Source of the DNA: Jannaschia sp. W003
Lineage (GTDB): Bacteria > Pseudomonadota > Alphaproteobacteria > Rhodobacterales > Rhodobacteraceae
DNA length: 64,000 bases
Assembly (NCBI RefSeq): GCF_025144335.1
Contig: NZ_CP083539.1
Span: 2,605,501-2,669,500, forward strand
Direction of reading: 5' to 3'
Shown: in pieces, positions 27,167 through 35,418 of the stretch
Position numbering within the stretch: position 1 is the first letter of the stretch
Layout: the number at the start of each line of letters is the position of its first letter
The notes under the pieces: generated by a model
What the model saw: only the letters and a program-made list of their open reading frames with translations
What the model was told of the DNA's origin: nothing
Databases searched by the model: none
Program-made: the position numbers and the translations under genes

Positions 27167-28477
27167 ATGACCGAGACCCGCCCCTACGGCTTCGACACCC
27201 TGCAGGTCCACGCCGGCAGCCGGCCCGACCCGGCCACCGGCGCCCGCCAGACGCCGATCTACCAGACCACCGGCTACGTGTTCCGCGACGCCGAGCACGC
27301 CGCCGCCCTGTTCAACTTGCAGGAAGTGGGCTTCATCTACTCGCGCCTCACCAACCCCACCGTGGCCGTGCTGCAGGAACGCATCGCCACGCTCGAGGGC
27401 GGCGTCGGCGCGGTCTGCTGCTCGTCGGGTCACGCGGCGCAGATCATGGCGCTGTTCCCGCTGATGCAGCCCGGCTGCAACGTGGTGGCCTCGACGCGCC
27501 TCTACGGCGGCACGGTCACGCAGTTCTCGCAGACCATCAAGCGCTTCGGCTGGTCCGCCAAGTTCGTCGACTTCGACGACCTCGATGCGGTCCGCGACGC
27601 CATCGACGACGACACCCGCGCCGTGTTCGGCGAGGCCATCGCCAACCCGGGCGGCTACATCATGGACGTGCGCGCCGTGGCCGACGTGGCCGATGCCGCC
27701 GGCGTGCCCCTCATCATCGACAACACCTCGGCCACCCCCTACCTCCACCGCCCCATCGAGCACGGCGCCACGCTCGTGGTCCACTCCACCACCAAGTACC
27801 TGACCGGCAACGGCACCGTGACGGGCGGCTGCGTGGTCGACTCGGGCCGCTTCGACTGGTCCGCCTCGGGCAAGTTCCCGTCGCTCTCCGAGGCCGAGCC
27901 CGCCTACCACGGCCTCAAGTTCCACGAGACCTTCGGCAACCTCGCCTTCACCTTCCACTCGATCGCCATCGGCCTGCGCGATCTGGGCATGACCATGAAC
28001 CCCCAGGCCGCCCACTACACGCTGCTCGGCATCGAGACCCTGAGCTTGCGCATGGACCGCCACGTCAGCAACGCCGAGAAGATCGCCGCCTGGCTCGAGA
28101 CGCACCCCGCCGTGGCCCAGGTCACCTACGCGGGTCTGCCCTCGTCCCCGTATGCCGAGCGCGCCAAGACCGTCTGCCCCCGCGGCGCCGGCGCCCTGTT
28201 CACGTTCCGCCTCAAGGGCGGCTACGACGCCTGCGTGCGCTTCATCGACGCGGTGGAGATCTTCTCCCACGTCGCCAACCTCGGCGACACGCGGTCCTTG
28301 TGCATCCACTCCGCCTCCACCACCCACCGCCAGCTCTCGCCCGCCCAGCAGGAGGCGGCGGGCGCCGGGCCGGACGTGGTGCGCGTGTCGATCGGCATCG
28401 AGGACGCCGACGACCTGATCGCCGACCTCGACCAGGCGCTGGCGGCGGCCGGCGGCGGCCGCGTCGCGGCGGAGTAG
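27167..28477 (+). CDS. metY: O-acetylhomoserine aminocarboxypropyltransferase (O-acetylhomoserine sulfhydrylase)
   Basis: A 436-residue PLP enzyme of the Cys/Met metabolism family that makes homocysteine from O-acetylhomoserine and sulfide. Family features: FDTLQVHAGSRPDPATGARQ at the start, YSRLTNPT, SSGHAAQ, and the PLP lysine in HSTTKYLTGNGT. The long form near 430 residues separates MetY from MetB/MetC (about 390). ATG 27167 lies in a clear open frame; a terminator follows directly. Confidence 0.93.
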   Translation: MTETRPYGFDTLQVHAGSRPDPATGARQTPIYQTTGYVFRDAEHAAALFNLQEVGFIYSRLTNPTVAVLQERIATLEGGVGAVCCSSGHAAQIMALFPLMQPGCNVVASTRLYGGTVTQFSQTIKRFGWSAKFVDFDDLDAVRDAIDDDTRAVFGEAIANPGGYIMDVRAVADVADAAGVPLIIDNTSATPYLHRPIEHGATLVVHSTTKYLTGNGTVTGGCVVDSGRFDWSASGKFPSLSEAEPAYHGLKFHETFGNLAFTFHSIAIGLRDLGMTMNPQAAHYTLLGIETLSLRMDRHVSNAEKIAAWLETHPAVAQVTYAGLPSSPYAERAKTVCPRGAGALFTFRLKGGYDACVRFIDAVEIFSHVANLGDTRSLCIHSASTTHRQLSPAQQEAAGAGPDVVRVSIGIEDADDLIADLDQALAAAGGGRVAAE

Positions 28478-28485
28478 CCCCCGGG

Positions 28486-28512
28486 GCGGAGCGCCCGGCG
28501 GCGCTCCGCTTT
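28486..28512 (+). terminator. Terminator after metY
   Basis: Ten-base perfect stem GCGGAGCGCC / GGCGCTCCGC with loop CGGC, followed by TTT, starting nine bases past the metY stop. Confidence 0.8.
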
Positions 28513-28568
28513 CCCGCCGTACCCCGCGATGCTGCGGTTGCATTTCGCAGTTCCGGTGAAATACGGTC

Positions 28569-28594
28569 TGCAAATCAGCCTTTTGCGATTTGCA
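28569..28594. promoter_or_regulatory. Inverted repeat TGCAAATC/GATTTGCA upstream of PAS kinase
   Basis: Perfect 8-base arms TGCAAATC (28569-28576) and GATTTGCA (28587-28594) flank a 10-base centre, 24 bases before the kinase start. The surrounding 60 bases are unusually A+T-rich for this window and contain a further TTGCATTTCGCA at about 28538-28549. A transcription-factor site or promoter element is plausible. Confidence 0.5.
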
Positions 28595-28618
28595 TGGGCC
28601 CAGCGCGGGAGGGCGCCC

Positions 28619-29653
28619 GTGTCGTTCGACCACGAAAGCAAGTCCGTGCCCGCTATGTCCGAGCTGAGCCTCGCGATCTCCGCCGGCGGCACGCTCACCG
28701 ATGTCTCGCCCGGTCTCGCGTTCCTGCTCGGCCACAAGTTGGATGCCATGATCGGCCGGGCCTTCGTGGAGTTCGTGCATCCCGACGACGTCGAGCGCAC
28801 CGTCGCCGCCTGGCAGGAGCTGGACGAAGGCGACACCGTCTTGCGCTTCGAGAACCGCTACCGGTGCCACGACGGCTCGCACCGGTGGCTGTCCTGGACC
28901 GGGATGCTGCTCGACGGGGCCGCGATCGCCTCCGCGCGCGACATCGAAATCGAGATGACCCAGCGCGAGCGCCTCGCCGCCCACGAGGCCGAGACCGAGG
29001 AGCGCGAGCAGTCCATCGCCATCCTGTTCCACGACCTGCGCAACCCCGTCGCCGCCCTCGCCGCCGCCGTCCGCATCCTCGGGCGCGAGCCCCAGAGCGA
29101 CCGTAGCCGCACGGTGCTGGAGCTGGCCGAGAAGGCCGTGGGGCGCATGGACGGGCTGATCGACGACGTCTCGGACTTCGCGCAGGCGCGGCTCGGCTCG
29201 GGCCTGCGCCTGTCGCGGCGCCACGAGATGCTGGAGCCGGTGATCCGCCAGGCCGTGGACGAGGTGCGCCTGTCGCGCCCCGACTGGACCATCGACGAGC
29301 ACTACGACTTCCCCGAACCCGTCGACTGCGACCCCAAGCGCATGGGCCAGCTCGTCTCCAACCTCGTCGGCAACGCCATCGACCACGGCCAGCCCGGCAC
29401 CCCGGTCCGGGTCCGGGGCTGGGACCGCGACGGCACGCTGGGCATCACCGTCTGGAACGACGGCGCGCCCATCCCCGAGGACCGGGTGGGCCTCCTGTTC
29501 AAGCCCTTCGTGCGCTCCGGCGCCGGCGGCGACCAGCGCAGCCTGGGGCTCGGCCTCTACATCGCCCACGAGATCGCCGTGGCGCACGGCGGCACACTGT
29601 CGGTCCGCTCCGATCCCGGCGGCACCGAGTTCACCTTCGTGCTGCCGCGCTGA
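28619..29653 (+). CDS. PAS domain sensor histidine kinase
   Basis: A 344-residue cytoplasmic kinase with no membrane helix. PAS domain about 17-110 (with FVEFVHPDDVER and HDGSHRWLSWTG), coiled segment 115-132, HisKA with His138 in ILFHDLRNPVAA, and HATPase with NLVGNAIDHG and LGLGLYIAHEIA. GTG 28619 is chosen because GGGAGGG lies five bases upstream; the internal ATG 28655 has no such site. There is no response regulator next to it, so it is an orphan. Bounded by terminators on both sides, it looks monocistronic. Confidence 0.85.
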   Translation: MSFDHESKSVPAMSELSLAISAGGTLTDVSPGLAFLLGHKLDAMIGRAFVEFVHPDDVERTVAAWQELDEGDTVLRFENRYRCHDGSHRWLSWTGMLLDGAAIASARDIEIEMTQRERLAAHEAETEEREQSIAILFHDLRNPVAALAAAVRILGREPQSDRSRTVLELAEKAVGRMDGLIDDVSDFAQARLGSGLRLSRRHEMLEPVIRQAVDEVRLSRPDWTIDEHYDFPEPVDCDPKRMGQLVSNLVGNAIDHGQPGTPVRVRGWDRDGTLGITVWNDGAPIPEDRVGLLFKPFVRSGAGGDQRSLGLGLYIAHEIAVAHGGTLSVRSDPGGTEFTFVLPR

Positions 29654-29670
29654 CACGAGCGCCGAACGGA

Positions 29671-29704
29671 AGAGGGGCGCGCCGGTCTCCCGGCGCGCCC
29701 CTCT
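29671..29704. terminator. Bidirectional hairpin between PAS kinase and cspA
   Basis: Perfect 14-base stem AGAGGGGCGCGCCG / CGGCGCGCCCCTCT with a 6-base loop lies between two converging genes, so it can serve both. T-runs are short on each side. Confidence 0.8.
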
Positions 29705-29743
29705 CCTATTCCGTGGCCCCCGCGGGGGCCGGTGCATGGCCGA

Positions 29744-29950
29744 TCAGGCCAGCTGCAGGTTCACCGCGCTCTGGCGGCCGTCGCGGCCCGCCTCGACGTC
29801 GTAGGTGACCTTCTGGTCGTCGGCGAGGTCACGCAGACCGGCACGCTCGACGGCCGAGATGTGCACGAACACGTCCTTGCCACCCTCTTCGGGGGCGATG
29901 AAGCCGAAACCCTTGGTGCTGTTGAACCACTTGACGGTGCCCTTGGCCAT
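29744..29950 (-). CDS. cspA: Cold-shock protein (CspA family)
   Basis: A 68-residue single OB-fold RNA chaperone. RNP1 KGFGFI (13-18) and RNP2 VFVHI (27-31) are intact, and the start MAKGTVKWFNSTKGFGFI is the family standard. ATG 29950 follows AAGGAGT. The 248-base gap to the divergent lldD gene leaves room for a long 5' leader, as cold-shock mRNAs often have. Several CspA paralogues are usual, so cold inducibility of this one is not certain. Confidence 0.94.
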   Translation of the reverse strand: MAKGTVKWFNSTKGFGFIAPEEGGKDVFVHISAVERAGLRDLADDQKVTYDVEAGRDGRQSAVNLQLA

Positions 29951-30160
29951 CGTCGCTACTCCTTGATCGTCGCTGCCCGCGGAGTGCGGCAGCCTGGCTC
30001 GTCAGTGCAGAATCGATAGGACTGAGCCGCGAAGGAGCAGTGGTCGATAGTGATAACGTCGCCAGCCCCCTTTCTGCCGAATCGCTTGGAAACGCAAGCA
30101 AAGTCCGCGCGAGCTTCGAGAGCGGCGGGGAAGCGCCGCCCTCTTCCCCCCGCCGCGCCC

Positions 30161-30185
30161 GATTGGTAAGCCGATCTTACCAATC
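30161..30185. promoter_or_regulatory. GntR/FadR-type operator palindrome before lldD
   Basis: Perfect 10-base arms GATTGGTAAG and CTTACCAATC flank CCGAT, ending 13 bases before the lldD start codon. The half-site TTGGTAAG resembles operators of the FadR/PdhR/LldR branch of GntR regulators. Its position over the likely transcription start or leader suits repression. No GntR gene is in the window, so the regulator would act from elsewhere. Confidence 0.75.
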
Positions 30186-30198
30186 GCGGAGCCGCGCC

Positions 30199-31404
30199 AT
30201 GCCCCCCGTCATCACCGAGATCGAGGACCTCCACCGCATCTATCGCCGGCGGGTGCCGCGCATGTTCTACGACTACTGCCAGTCGGGTTCCTGGACCGAG
30301 CAGACCTACCGCGAGAACGAGACCGACTTCGATCTCGTGCGCCTGCGCCAGCGCGTCGCCGTGGACATGGAGGGGCGCTCCACGCGCTCCACCATGATCG
30401 GCCGCGACGTGGCGATGCCGGTCGCCCTCGCGCCCGTGGGCCTCACGGGGATGCAGCACGCCGACGGCGAGATCCTCGCCGCCCAGGCGGCCGAGGCCTT
30501 CGGCGTGCCCTTCACGCTCTCCACCATGTCGATCTGCTCGATCGAGGACGTGGCCGAGCACACGTCCAAGCCGTTCTGGTTCCAGCTCTACGTGATGCGC
30601 GACGAGAAGTTCGTGGACGCCACCCTCGCCCGCGCCAGGGCCGCCGGCTGCGACGCGCTGGTGCTGACGCTCGACCTCCAGATCCTCGGCCAGCGCCACA
30701 AGGACCTAAAGAACGGCCTCTCGGCCCCGCCCAAGCTGACCCCCGCCTCCGTGGCCAACCTCGCCACCAAGGTTCCGTGGGGGCTGGAGATGCTGCGCAC
30801 CAAGCGCCGCTTCTTCGGCAACATCGTGGGCCACGCCGAGGGCGTGGGCGACGCCTCGTCGCTCTCCTCCTGGACGGCCGAGCAGTTCGACCCCCGCCTC
30901 GACTGGGGCAAGGTCAAGCGCATCGCCGACAAGTGGGGCGGCAAGCTGATCCTCAAGGGCATCCTGGATGCCGAGGACGCTGAGATGGCGCTGGAGGTGG
31001 GGGCCAACGCCATCGTCGTTTCGAACCACGGCGGCCGCCAGCTCGACGGCGCGCTCTCCTCGATCCGCATGCTGCCCGAGATCGTGGACGCGGTGGGCAG
31101 CCGGACGGAGGTCCACATGGACGGCGGCATCCGCTCCGGCCAAGACGTGCTCAAGGCTCTCGCCTTGGGCGCGCGCGGCACCTACATCGGCCGCGCCTTC
31201 ATCTACGGCCTCGGCGCCATGGGCCGCGAGGGCGTCACCCGCGCGCTCGAGGTGATCCACCGCGAGCTCGACGTCACCATGGCCCTGTGCGGCGAGAAGG
31301 ACGTCCACGCCCTCGGCCCCCACAACCTCCTCGTGCCCCGCGGCTTCCGCGGAGAGTGGGAGCCGGCCCGCAACGCCCGCGGCGCGGAGCAACTGGACGG
31401 CTGA
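30199..31404 (+). CDS. lldD: FMN-dependent alpha-hydroxy acid dehydrogenase (L-lactate dehydrogenase family)
   Basis: A 401-residue enzyme of the LldD/glycolate oxidase family that oxidises L-2-hydroxy acids to 2-keto acids and passes electrons to the respiratory chain or oxygen. Active-site pieces: FWFQLYVMRD, LTLDLQ, ILKGIL (FMN-binding Lys), VSNHGGRQLDGA (catalytic His with Arg) and DGGIRSGQDV. ATG 30199 fits the family start MPPVITEIEDL and has GGAG seven bases upstream. The palindromic operator immediately before it suggests control by a lactate-type GntR regulator. L-lactate is the best guess of substrate. Confidence 0.88.
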   Translation: MPPVITEIEDLHRIYRRRVPRMFYDYCQSGSWTEQTYRENETDFDLVRLRQRVAVDMEGRSTRSTMIGRDVAMPVALAPVGLTGMQHADGEILAAQAAEAFGVPFTLSTMSICSIEDVAEHTSKPFWFQLYVMRDEKFVDATLARARAAGCDALVLTLDLQILGQRHKDLKNGLSAPPKLTPASVANLATKVPWGLEMLRTKRRFFGNIVGHAEGVGDASSLSSWTAEQFDPRLDWGKVKRIADKWGGKLILKGILDAEDAEMALEVGANAIVVSNHGGRQLDGALSSIRMLPEIVDAVGSRTEVHMDGGIRSGQDVLKALALGARGTYIGRAFIYGLGAMGREGVTRALEVIHRELDVTMALCGEKDVHALGPHNLLVPRGFRGEWEPARNARGAEQLDG

Positions 31405-31419
31405 CGGCTCCCTCATCTT

Positions 31420-31535
31420 GCCGAAAATACCGAGGGGGTCCGCGGGCTACCCGGGATCGGTCCAGTGGACCGATCCGCCCGCGGACGGGCGAAGCCCCGG
31501 ACGGCGCCGAAGACGACGGGGGCGGAGCCCCCACC
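31420..31535. repeat. Palindromic intergenic repeat, copy A
   Basis: Order on the plus strand: ATACCGAGGGGGT, an outer arm CCGCGGG, an inner perfect palindrome GATCGGTCC-AGT-GGACCGATC (31455-31475), the outer arm CCCGCGG, ACGGGCGAAGCCCCGGAC, and a GGGGGC-GGA-GCCCCC hairpin (31518-31532). The same block order recurs in inverse orientation at 33615-33733. The palindrome arms differ in sequence between copies but remain self-complementary in each. Confidence 0.7.
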
Positions 31536-31552
31536 CCGGCGTCCTCCCGTAT

Positions 31553-31574
31553 GCACGGGGGGTGCACGGGGGGT
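31553..31574 (+). repeat. Two tandem 11-base units
   Basis: GCACGGGGGGT occurs twice back to back, followed by a partial GTACGG. It lies directly before the MFS gene stop region, between copy A of the palindromic repeat and 31593. Too few units to be more than a minor repeat. Confidence 0.6.
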
Positions 31575-31592
31575 GTACGGAAGGCGCCCCCC

Positions 31593-32723
31593 CTACTTCC
31601 GCGCCGCCAACCGCTCCAACGGCCATTCCAGCGTCAGCAGCACCGCCACCGCGGCGAAGGCCCAGCGAAGCCCGAACGCCTCCGATCCCAGCCCCATGAG
31701 GGCGGGCGCGAGGAAGAACCCGAGGAACCCGATCACCGCAACGCGTGCGATCACGGCCGTGCGCTGCGACCCCGCGCTCAGGCGTCCCGCGAGCGCCAGC
31801 CCCATCGGTCCGATCACGGAAATTCCCAGTCCCATCAAGCCGAAGCCCCCGTAGGCGACCCACGGCACCGGGGCCGCCGCGGCGACCAGAACCCCCGCCA
31901 CCGCCAGCCCCGTGGCCCAGCGGATCACCCCCGCCTCCGACAACCGCGCCGACACCGCTTGCCCCGAGAAGCGCCCCACCGCCATGGTCAGCCCCAGCAT
32001 CGCCGGCCCGAACGCCCCCTCGGCCGCGCCCCCGCCCAGCGTCCGCTCGATGTGCAGCGCCGACCAGCTCTCCACGGTGCTCTCGGCCATGAAGGCGATC
32101 AGAACGATCGCCCCGCACAGCGCCACGATCCCGAGCGGCAAGCGCGGCGGCGGGCCGCCCGTCTCCTCGGGCGCGTCCACCTCCATGAACTGGAGCGGGG
32201 CGGTCAGGAGGATCAGCGCCGCCGTGACGCCGAAGATCGCCAGCGGCGCCCACCCCGCCTCGCGCATGGCGCCCGTCAGCAGCGCCGAGCAGGCGTAGGC
32301 GACGGAGAACATGGCGTGGTTCACGTTCATCAGCGAGCGGCTCGCGCGCGTCTCGATGGCGCTCACGCGGGCGTTCATCACCACGTCCGTCAGCCCGCTC
32401 GTGGCGCCCGCGAGCGCGAGAGCCACGAAGAACAGGGGCACCGTGGTCGCCAGCCCCGGCCCGAGGACCGCGAGCGCCAGCAGCACCGTGCCCGCCGGCA
32501 TCGCCCAGCGCCCGAGGGTCCGGTCCCAGCGCGGCGCTAGCACCATCGTGGTCGACAGGCCGACGGCCGTCCCCAGCAGGAGCAACCCGAAGGTCGCGTC
32601 GTCGACCCCGATCCGCGCCTTCAGGACGGGCGCCATGGCGGCGACGCAGCCCCAGGTCAGCCCCACGGCGACGAAGGCGAACACGGGTGCGCGGCTGAGC
32701 GCGAGGGCGGATCGGATGGTCAT
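31593..32723 (-). CDS. Major facilitator superfamily transporter
   Basis: A 376-residue inner-membrane protein with about 12 hydrophobic helices. After the first helix comes [19 protein letters not shown], and [14 protein letters not shown] occupies the loop 2-3 position normally holding the MFS basic motif. The central loop holds [16 protein letters not shown] (about 195-212). It resembles the YbjJ-type drug/sugar MFS branch, but the substrate cannot be read. ATG 32723 is the best start because the preceding frame is low-complexity Arg/Gly. Divergent from rplY across 169 bases. Confidence 0.87.
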   Translation of the reverse strand: MTIRSALALSRAPVFAFVAVGLTWGCVAAMAPVLKARIGVDDATFGLLLLGTAVGLSTTMVLAPRWDRTLGRWAMPAGTVLLALAVLGPGLATTVPLFFVALALAGATSGLTDVVMNARVSAIETRASRSLMNVNHAMFSVAYACSALLTGAMREAGWAPLAIFGVTAALILLTAPLQFMEVDAPEETGGPPPRLPLGIVALCGAIVLIAFMAESTVESWSALHIERTLGGGAAEGAFGPAMLGLTMAVGRFSGQAVSARLSEAGVIRWATGLAVAGVLVAAAAPVPWVAYGGFGLMGLGISVIGPMGLALAGRLSAGSQRTAVIARVAVIGFLGFFLAPALMGLGSEAFGLRWAFAAVAVLLTLEWPLERLAARK

Positions 32724-32892
32724 GGCGCGGGCCTGCGCGCGCCGGCACCCGAGCGCAAGCCCCCGGGGCCCGCGCGCCCGCCCCGCAAGGGAGAAACCCG
32801 CTTGCCAACCCCCGGCCCGGCCCATAGAGGGCGGGCTTCGAACGAGGCGGGCCGCACCCTTGGAGGCGGCCCAGAGACCGAAAGGAAACAAC

Positions 32893-33561
32893 ATGGCTGG
32901 TGAGATTCCGGATCTCGTCGCTCATGCTCGCACGGGGACGGGCAAGGGGGCCGCTCGTGCATCGCGTCGTCGGGGCATGGTCCCGGGCGTGGTCTATGGC
33001 GGCGGCGCCGATCCCGTTGCGATCGAAGTGCCGTTCAACGAGCTGCTGAAGAAGCTGCGCGCGGGCCGTTTCATGGCCCAGCTCTGGAACCTCAAGGTCG
33101 AGGGCCAGGACGACGTGCGCGTGATCGCGCGCGACGTGCAGCGCGACGTGGTCAAGGACCTGCCCACGCATCTCGACCTGATGCGCCTGCGCCGCACGAG
33201 CCGCGTGAGCCTCTACATCCCCGTGGAGTTCGTGGGCTTCGAGGGCTCGAAGGCCGCCCGCGCGGGCGGCGTGCTGACGGCCGTGCGCCCCGAGGTGGAG
33301 CTGCGCGTGACCGCCGGCGACATCCCCGAGAAGATCGTGGCCGACGTGTCCGAGATGGAGATCGGCGACACGCTGCACATCTCCGACATCGCCCTGCCCG
33401 AGGGCACGCGCCCGACCATCGACCGCGACTTCGTGATCGCCAACATGCAGGCGCCCTCCGGGCTGGCCTCGCAGAAGGACGAGGACGACGAGACCACCGA
33501 GACCGAGGTCATCAACCAGACCGACGCGACCGTGGGCGAGGAGCCGGCCGAGGGCAACTGA
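32893..33561 (+). CDS. rplY: 50S ribosomal protein L25 (general stress protein Ctc type)
   Basis: A 222-residue long-form bL25 that binds 5S rRNA. The N-terminal L25 domain has [23 protein letters not shown], the C-terminal TL5-like domain has VPVEFVGF-type [18 protein letters not shown], and an acidic tail (about 190-222) is typical in alphaproteobacteria. ATG 32893 follows AAAGGAAACA. A clear terminator follows. The pairing with pth downstream is conserved widely. Confidence 0.96.
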   Translation: MAGEIPDLVAHARTGTGKGAARASRRRGMVPGVVYGGGADPVAIEVPFNELLKKLRAGRFMAQLWNLKVEGQDDVRVIARDVQRDVVKDLPTHLDLMRLRRTSRVSLYIPVEFVGFEGSKAARAGGVLTAVRPEVELRVTAGDIPEKIVADVSEMEIGDTLHISDIALPEGTRPTIDRDFVIANMQAPSGLASQKDEDDETTETEVINQTDATVGEEPAEGN

Positions 33562-33585
33562 GCCCCGGCGCGAGCTGCGGATTGG

Positions 33586-33609
33586 GGGGCGCCTGCGGGT
33601 GCCCCTTTT
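33586..33609 (+). terminator. Terminator after rplY
   Basis: Stem GGGGCGCC / GGTGCCCC (one G-T pair) with loop TGCG, followed by TTTT. It starts 24 bases after the rplY stop. Confidence 0.85.
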
Positions 33610-33614
33610 CTGTT

Positions 33615-33733
33615 GGTGGGGGCTCTGCCCCCGCTCGCCGCACCCTGTCCGGGGCTCCGCCCGTTCGCGAGACGATCGATCCCCCGGATCGATCGCTGGT
33701 ATCTCGCGAACCCCCCGAGGTATCCGGGAAACG
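33615..33733. repeat. Palindromic intergenic repeat, copy B (inverse of copy A)
   Basis: Read on the minus strand this block repeats the order of copy A: ATACCTCGGGGGGT, outer arm TTCGCGAGA, inner palindrome CGATCGATCC-GGG-GGATCGATCG (33673-33695), outer arm TCTCGCGAA, CGGGCGGAGCCCCGGAC, and the GGGGGC-AGA-GCCCCC hairpin (33618-33632). Both the inner and outer arms differ from copy A yet remain perfectly paired, the pattern expected when structure is under selection. Confidence 0.7.
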
Positions 33734-33762
33734 AAGACACGGCGGAAGGTGGGAGGATCGTC

Positions 33763-34449
33763 ATGGGCGTGCAACTCTGGGTCGGCCTAGGCAATCCGGG
33801 CGCGAAGTACGCGGGCAACCGGCACAACGTCGGATTCATGGCTCTGGACCGGATCGCCGCGGACCACGGCTTTCCGGCGTGGCGGTCGAAGTTCCAGGCG
33901 GAGCTGTCCGAGGGGCGCTTCGGATCGGAGCGCGTGGCGCTGCTGAAGCCCGCCACCTTCATGAACCTCTCGGGCCAGTCCGTGGGCGAGGCCATGCGCT
34001 TCCTCAAAATCGAGAGCACCGCGGTCACCGTGTTCCACGACGAGCTGGACCTCGCGCCCTTCAAGCTGCGCCTCAAGGCGGGCGGCGGGCATGCGGGGCA
34101 CAACGGCCTGCGCTCAATCCACCAGCACCTCGGCCCCCACTACGACCGGGTGCGCATCGGCATCGGCCACCCCGGTCACAAGGACCGGGTCTCGGGCTAC
34201 GTGCTGTCGGACTTCGCCAAGTCTGAAGGGGACGCGCTCGACGACATGCTGCGGGGCATCTCGGATGGGGCGCCGAAGCTGGCGGCGGGCGACGGCCCGG
34301 GCTTCCTGAACGCGGTGGCGCTGCGCGTGGTGCCCGCCAAAACGGCACAGGATACGAACCCGACGCCGGCGCCGAAGCTCGCCCCCGAGGGCGAAGCCGC
34401 ACCCGACACACGGAACCCGCTCCAGAAGCTTGCGGACCGCTTCCGCTAG
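33763..34449 (+). CDS. pth: Peptidyl-tRNA hydrolase
   Basis: A 228-residue enzyme that frees tRNA from prematurely released peptidyl-tRNA. Catalytic residues are visible: Asn11 in VGLGNPG, His21 in NRHNVGF and Asp93 in FHDELDL; KPATFMNLSG and GGGHAGHNGLRS are also conserved. ATG 33763 has GGGAGGATC upstream. The last 40 residues (from about 190) are a Pro/Ala-rich extension beyond the catalytic domain, common in alphaproteobacterial Pth. Confidence 0.96.
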   Translation: MGVQLWVGLGNPGAKYAGNRHNVGFMALDRIAADHGFPAWRSKFQAELSEGRFGSERVALLKPATFMNLSGQSVGEAMRFLKIESTAVTVFHDELDLAPFKLRLKAGGGHAGHNGLRSIHQHLGPHYDRVRIGIGHPGHKDRVSGYVLSDFAKSEGDALDDMLRGISDGAPKLAAGDGPGFLNAVALRVVPAKTAQDTNPTPAPKLAPEGEAAPDTRNPLQKLADRFR

Positions 34450-34495
34450 CGCCCCGGTCCGCCCGCGCTACGTCCCGCTCCGAAGGAGACGCCGC

Positions 34496-34885
34496 ATGAC
34501 CCAGCCGCCCCGCACCGCCCCCGCCCGCAACGTCTCGGGCGGCCCGCTCGCCACCTGCTCGACCGCGCCGATGACGGGGTTCTTCCGCGACGGGTGCTGC
34601 AACACCGGCCCCGCGGATCGGGGCTCGCACACGGTCTGCGCGGTGATGACGGCGGAGTTCCTGGCGAACTCGAAGTACCTCGGCAACGACCTGAGCACGC
34701 CCCGCCCGAAGTTCGGGTTTCCGGGGCTCAAGCCCGGCGACCGCTGGTGCCTGTGCGCCGCGCGCTTCGTGCAGGCCCACGACGAGGGCGTCGCCCCCCG
34801 CGTGGTGCTGGAGGCGACCCACGAGCGGGCGCTGGACGTGGTGCCGCTGGCGGTGCTGGAAGCCTACGCATCCACCGAGGACTGA
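34496..34885 (+). CDS. DUF2237 family protein
   Basis: A 129-residue protein matching DUF2237 closely: NVSGGPLATCS, PMTGFFRDGCCNTG, HTVCAVMTAEFLANS, GNDLSTPRP, FPGLKPGDRWCLCAARF and APRVVLEATH. Six or so conserved cysteines suggest a metal or redox site. ATG 34496 follows AAGGAG. The 3' end overlaps the convergent LuxR-type gene by 22 bases. Function is unknown. Confidence 0.92.
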   Translation: MTQPPRTAPARNVSGGPLATCSTAPMTGFFRDGCCNTGPADRGSHTVCAVMTAEFLANSKYLGNDLSTPRPKFGFPGLKPGDRWCLCAARFVQAHDEGVAPRVVLEATHERALDVVPLAVLEAYASTED

Positions 34886-35406
34886 GCCGCGGCGGGCGGC
34901 TTCGCCCCCGCCGCAGTCGGCACAAGCGGGCCCTCCATCAGCTCCTCGACGAAGTGGCTCAAGAGCTGGCCGCGCCCCGAGACGCCCGCCTTGCGGTACA
35001 CGGCCGCCGACTGCGCCTTCACGGTGCCGCCCGAGGTGCCGCGGATCGCCGCGATCTCGGCCGGGCCGAGCCCCTTGATCGAGAACAGCGCCACGTCGCG
35101 CTCGGCGGGCGTCAGGCCCCATTCGGCGAAGCGCGCCTCGAGTAGCTCGGCGAAGGCGCCGGAGGCGACGCGCAGCCGGTCCTCGACATGCCGGCGCCGC
35201 TCCTCGGAGCGGCGCAGCGCCAGCGCCCCCAGCGCGGTGCCCAGCACCAGCCCGACGGCGGCGCCGATCTCGATCAGCTCGCGCAGCTGCCAGTCGAGCG
35301 GGCGGTCGAGCAGTCCGAAGATCGACGTGACGACGTCGAACAAGAAGAAGGCGGCGCACAGGGCCTGCAGCACCAGAAGCGCAGCGATCGCGAGACGCCG
35401 GTTCAC
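34864..35406 (-). CDS. Membrane-anchored LuxR-type HTH regulator
   Basis: A 180-residue protein with two N-terminal hydrophobic helices (about 5-30 and 45-65), a short charged linker (SEERRRHVEDRL) and a GerE/LuxR-type helix-turn-helix (about 97-160: LTPAERDVALFSIKGLGPAEI, then GTVKAQSAAVYRKAGVSGRGQ). The sequence has the LuxR recognition-helix spacing, with no receiver domain. Such proteins may act on DNA from the membrane. It sits directly after the two PepSY-like genes on the same strand (12-base gap), suggesting shared regulation. Target unknown. Confidence 0.82.
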   Translation of the reverse strand: MNRRLAIAALLVLQALCAAFFLFDVVTSIFGLLDRPLDWQLRELIEIGAAVGLVLGTALGALALRRSEERRRHVEDRLRVASGAFAELLEARFAEWGLTPAERDVALFSIKGLGPAEIAAIRGTSGGTVKAQSAAVYRKAGVSGRGQLLSHFVEELMEGPLVPTAAGAKPPAAAQSSVDA

Positions 35407-35418
35407 GGGGCCGCCGGA

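Noticed and set aside
28655..29653. PAS kinase starting at ATG 28655
   Set aside because: No Shine-Dalgarno precedes it, while GTG 28619 has GGGAGGG at spacing 5.
31553..31574. CRISPR or direct-repeat site
   Set aside because: Only two short tandem units without spacers.
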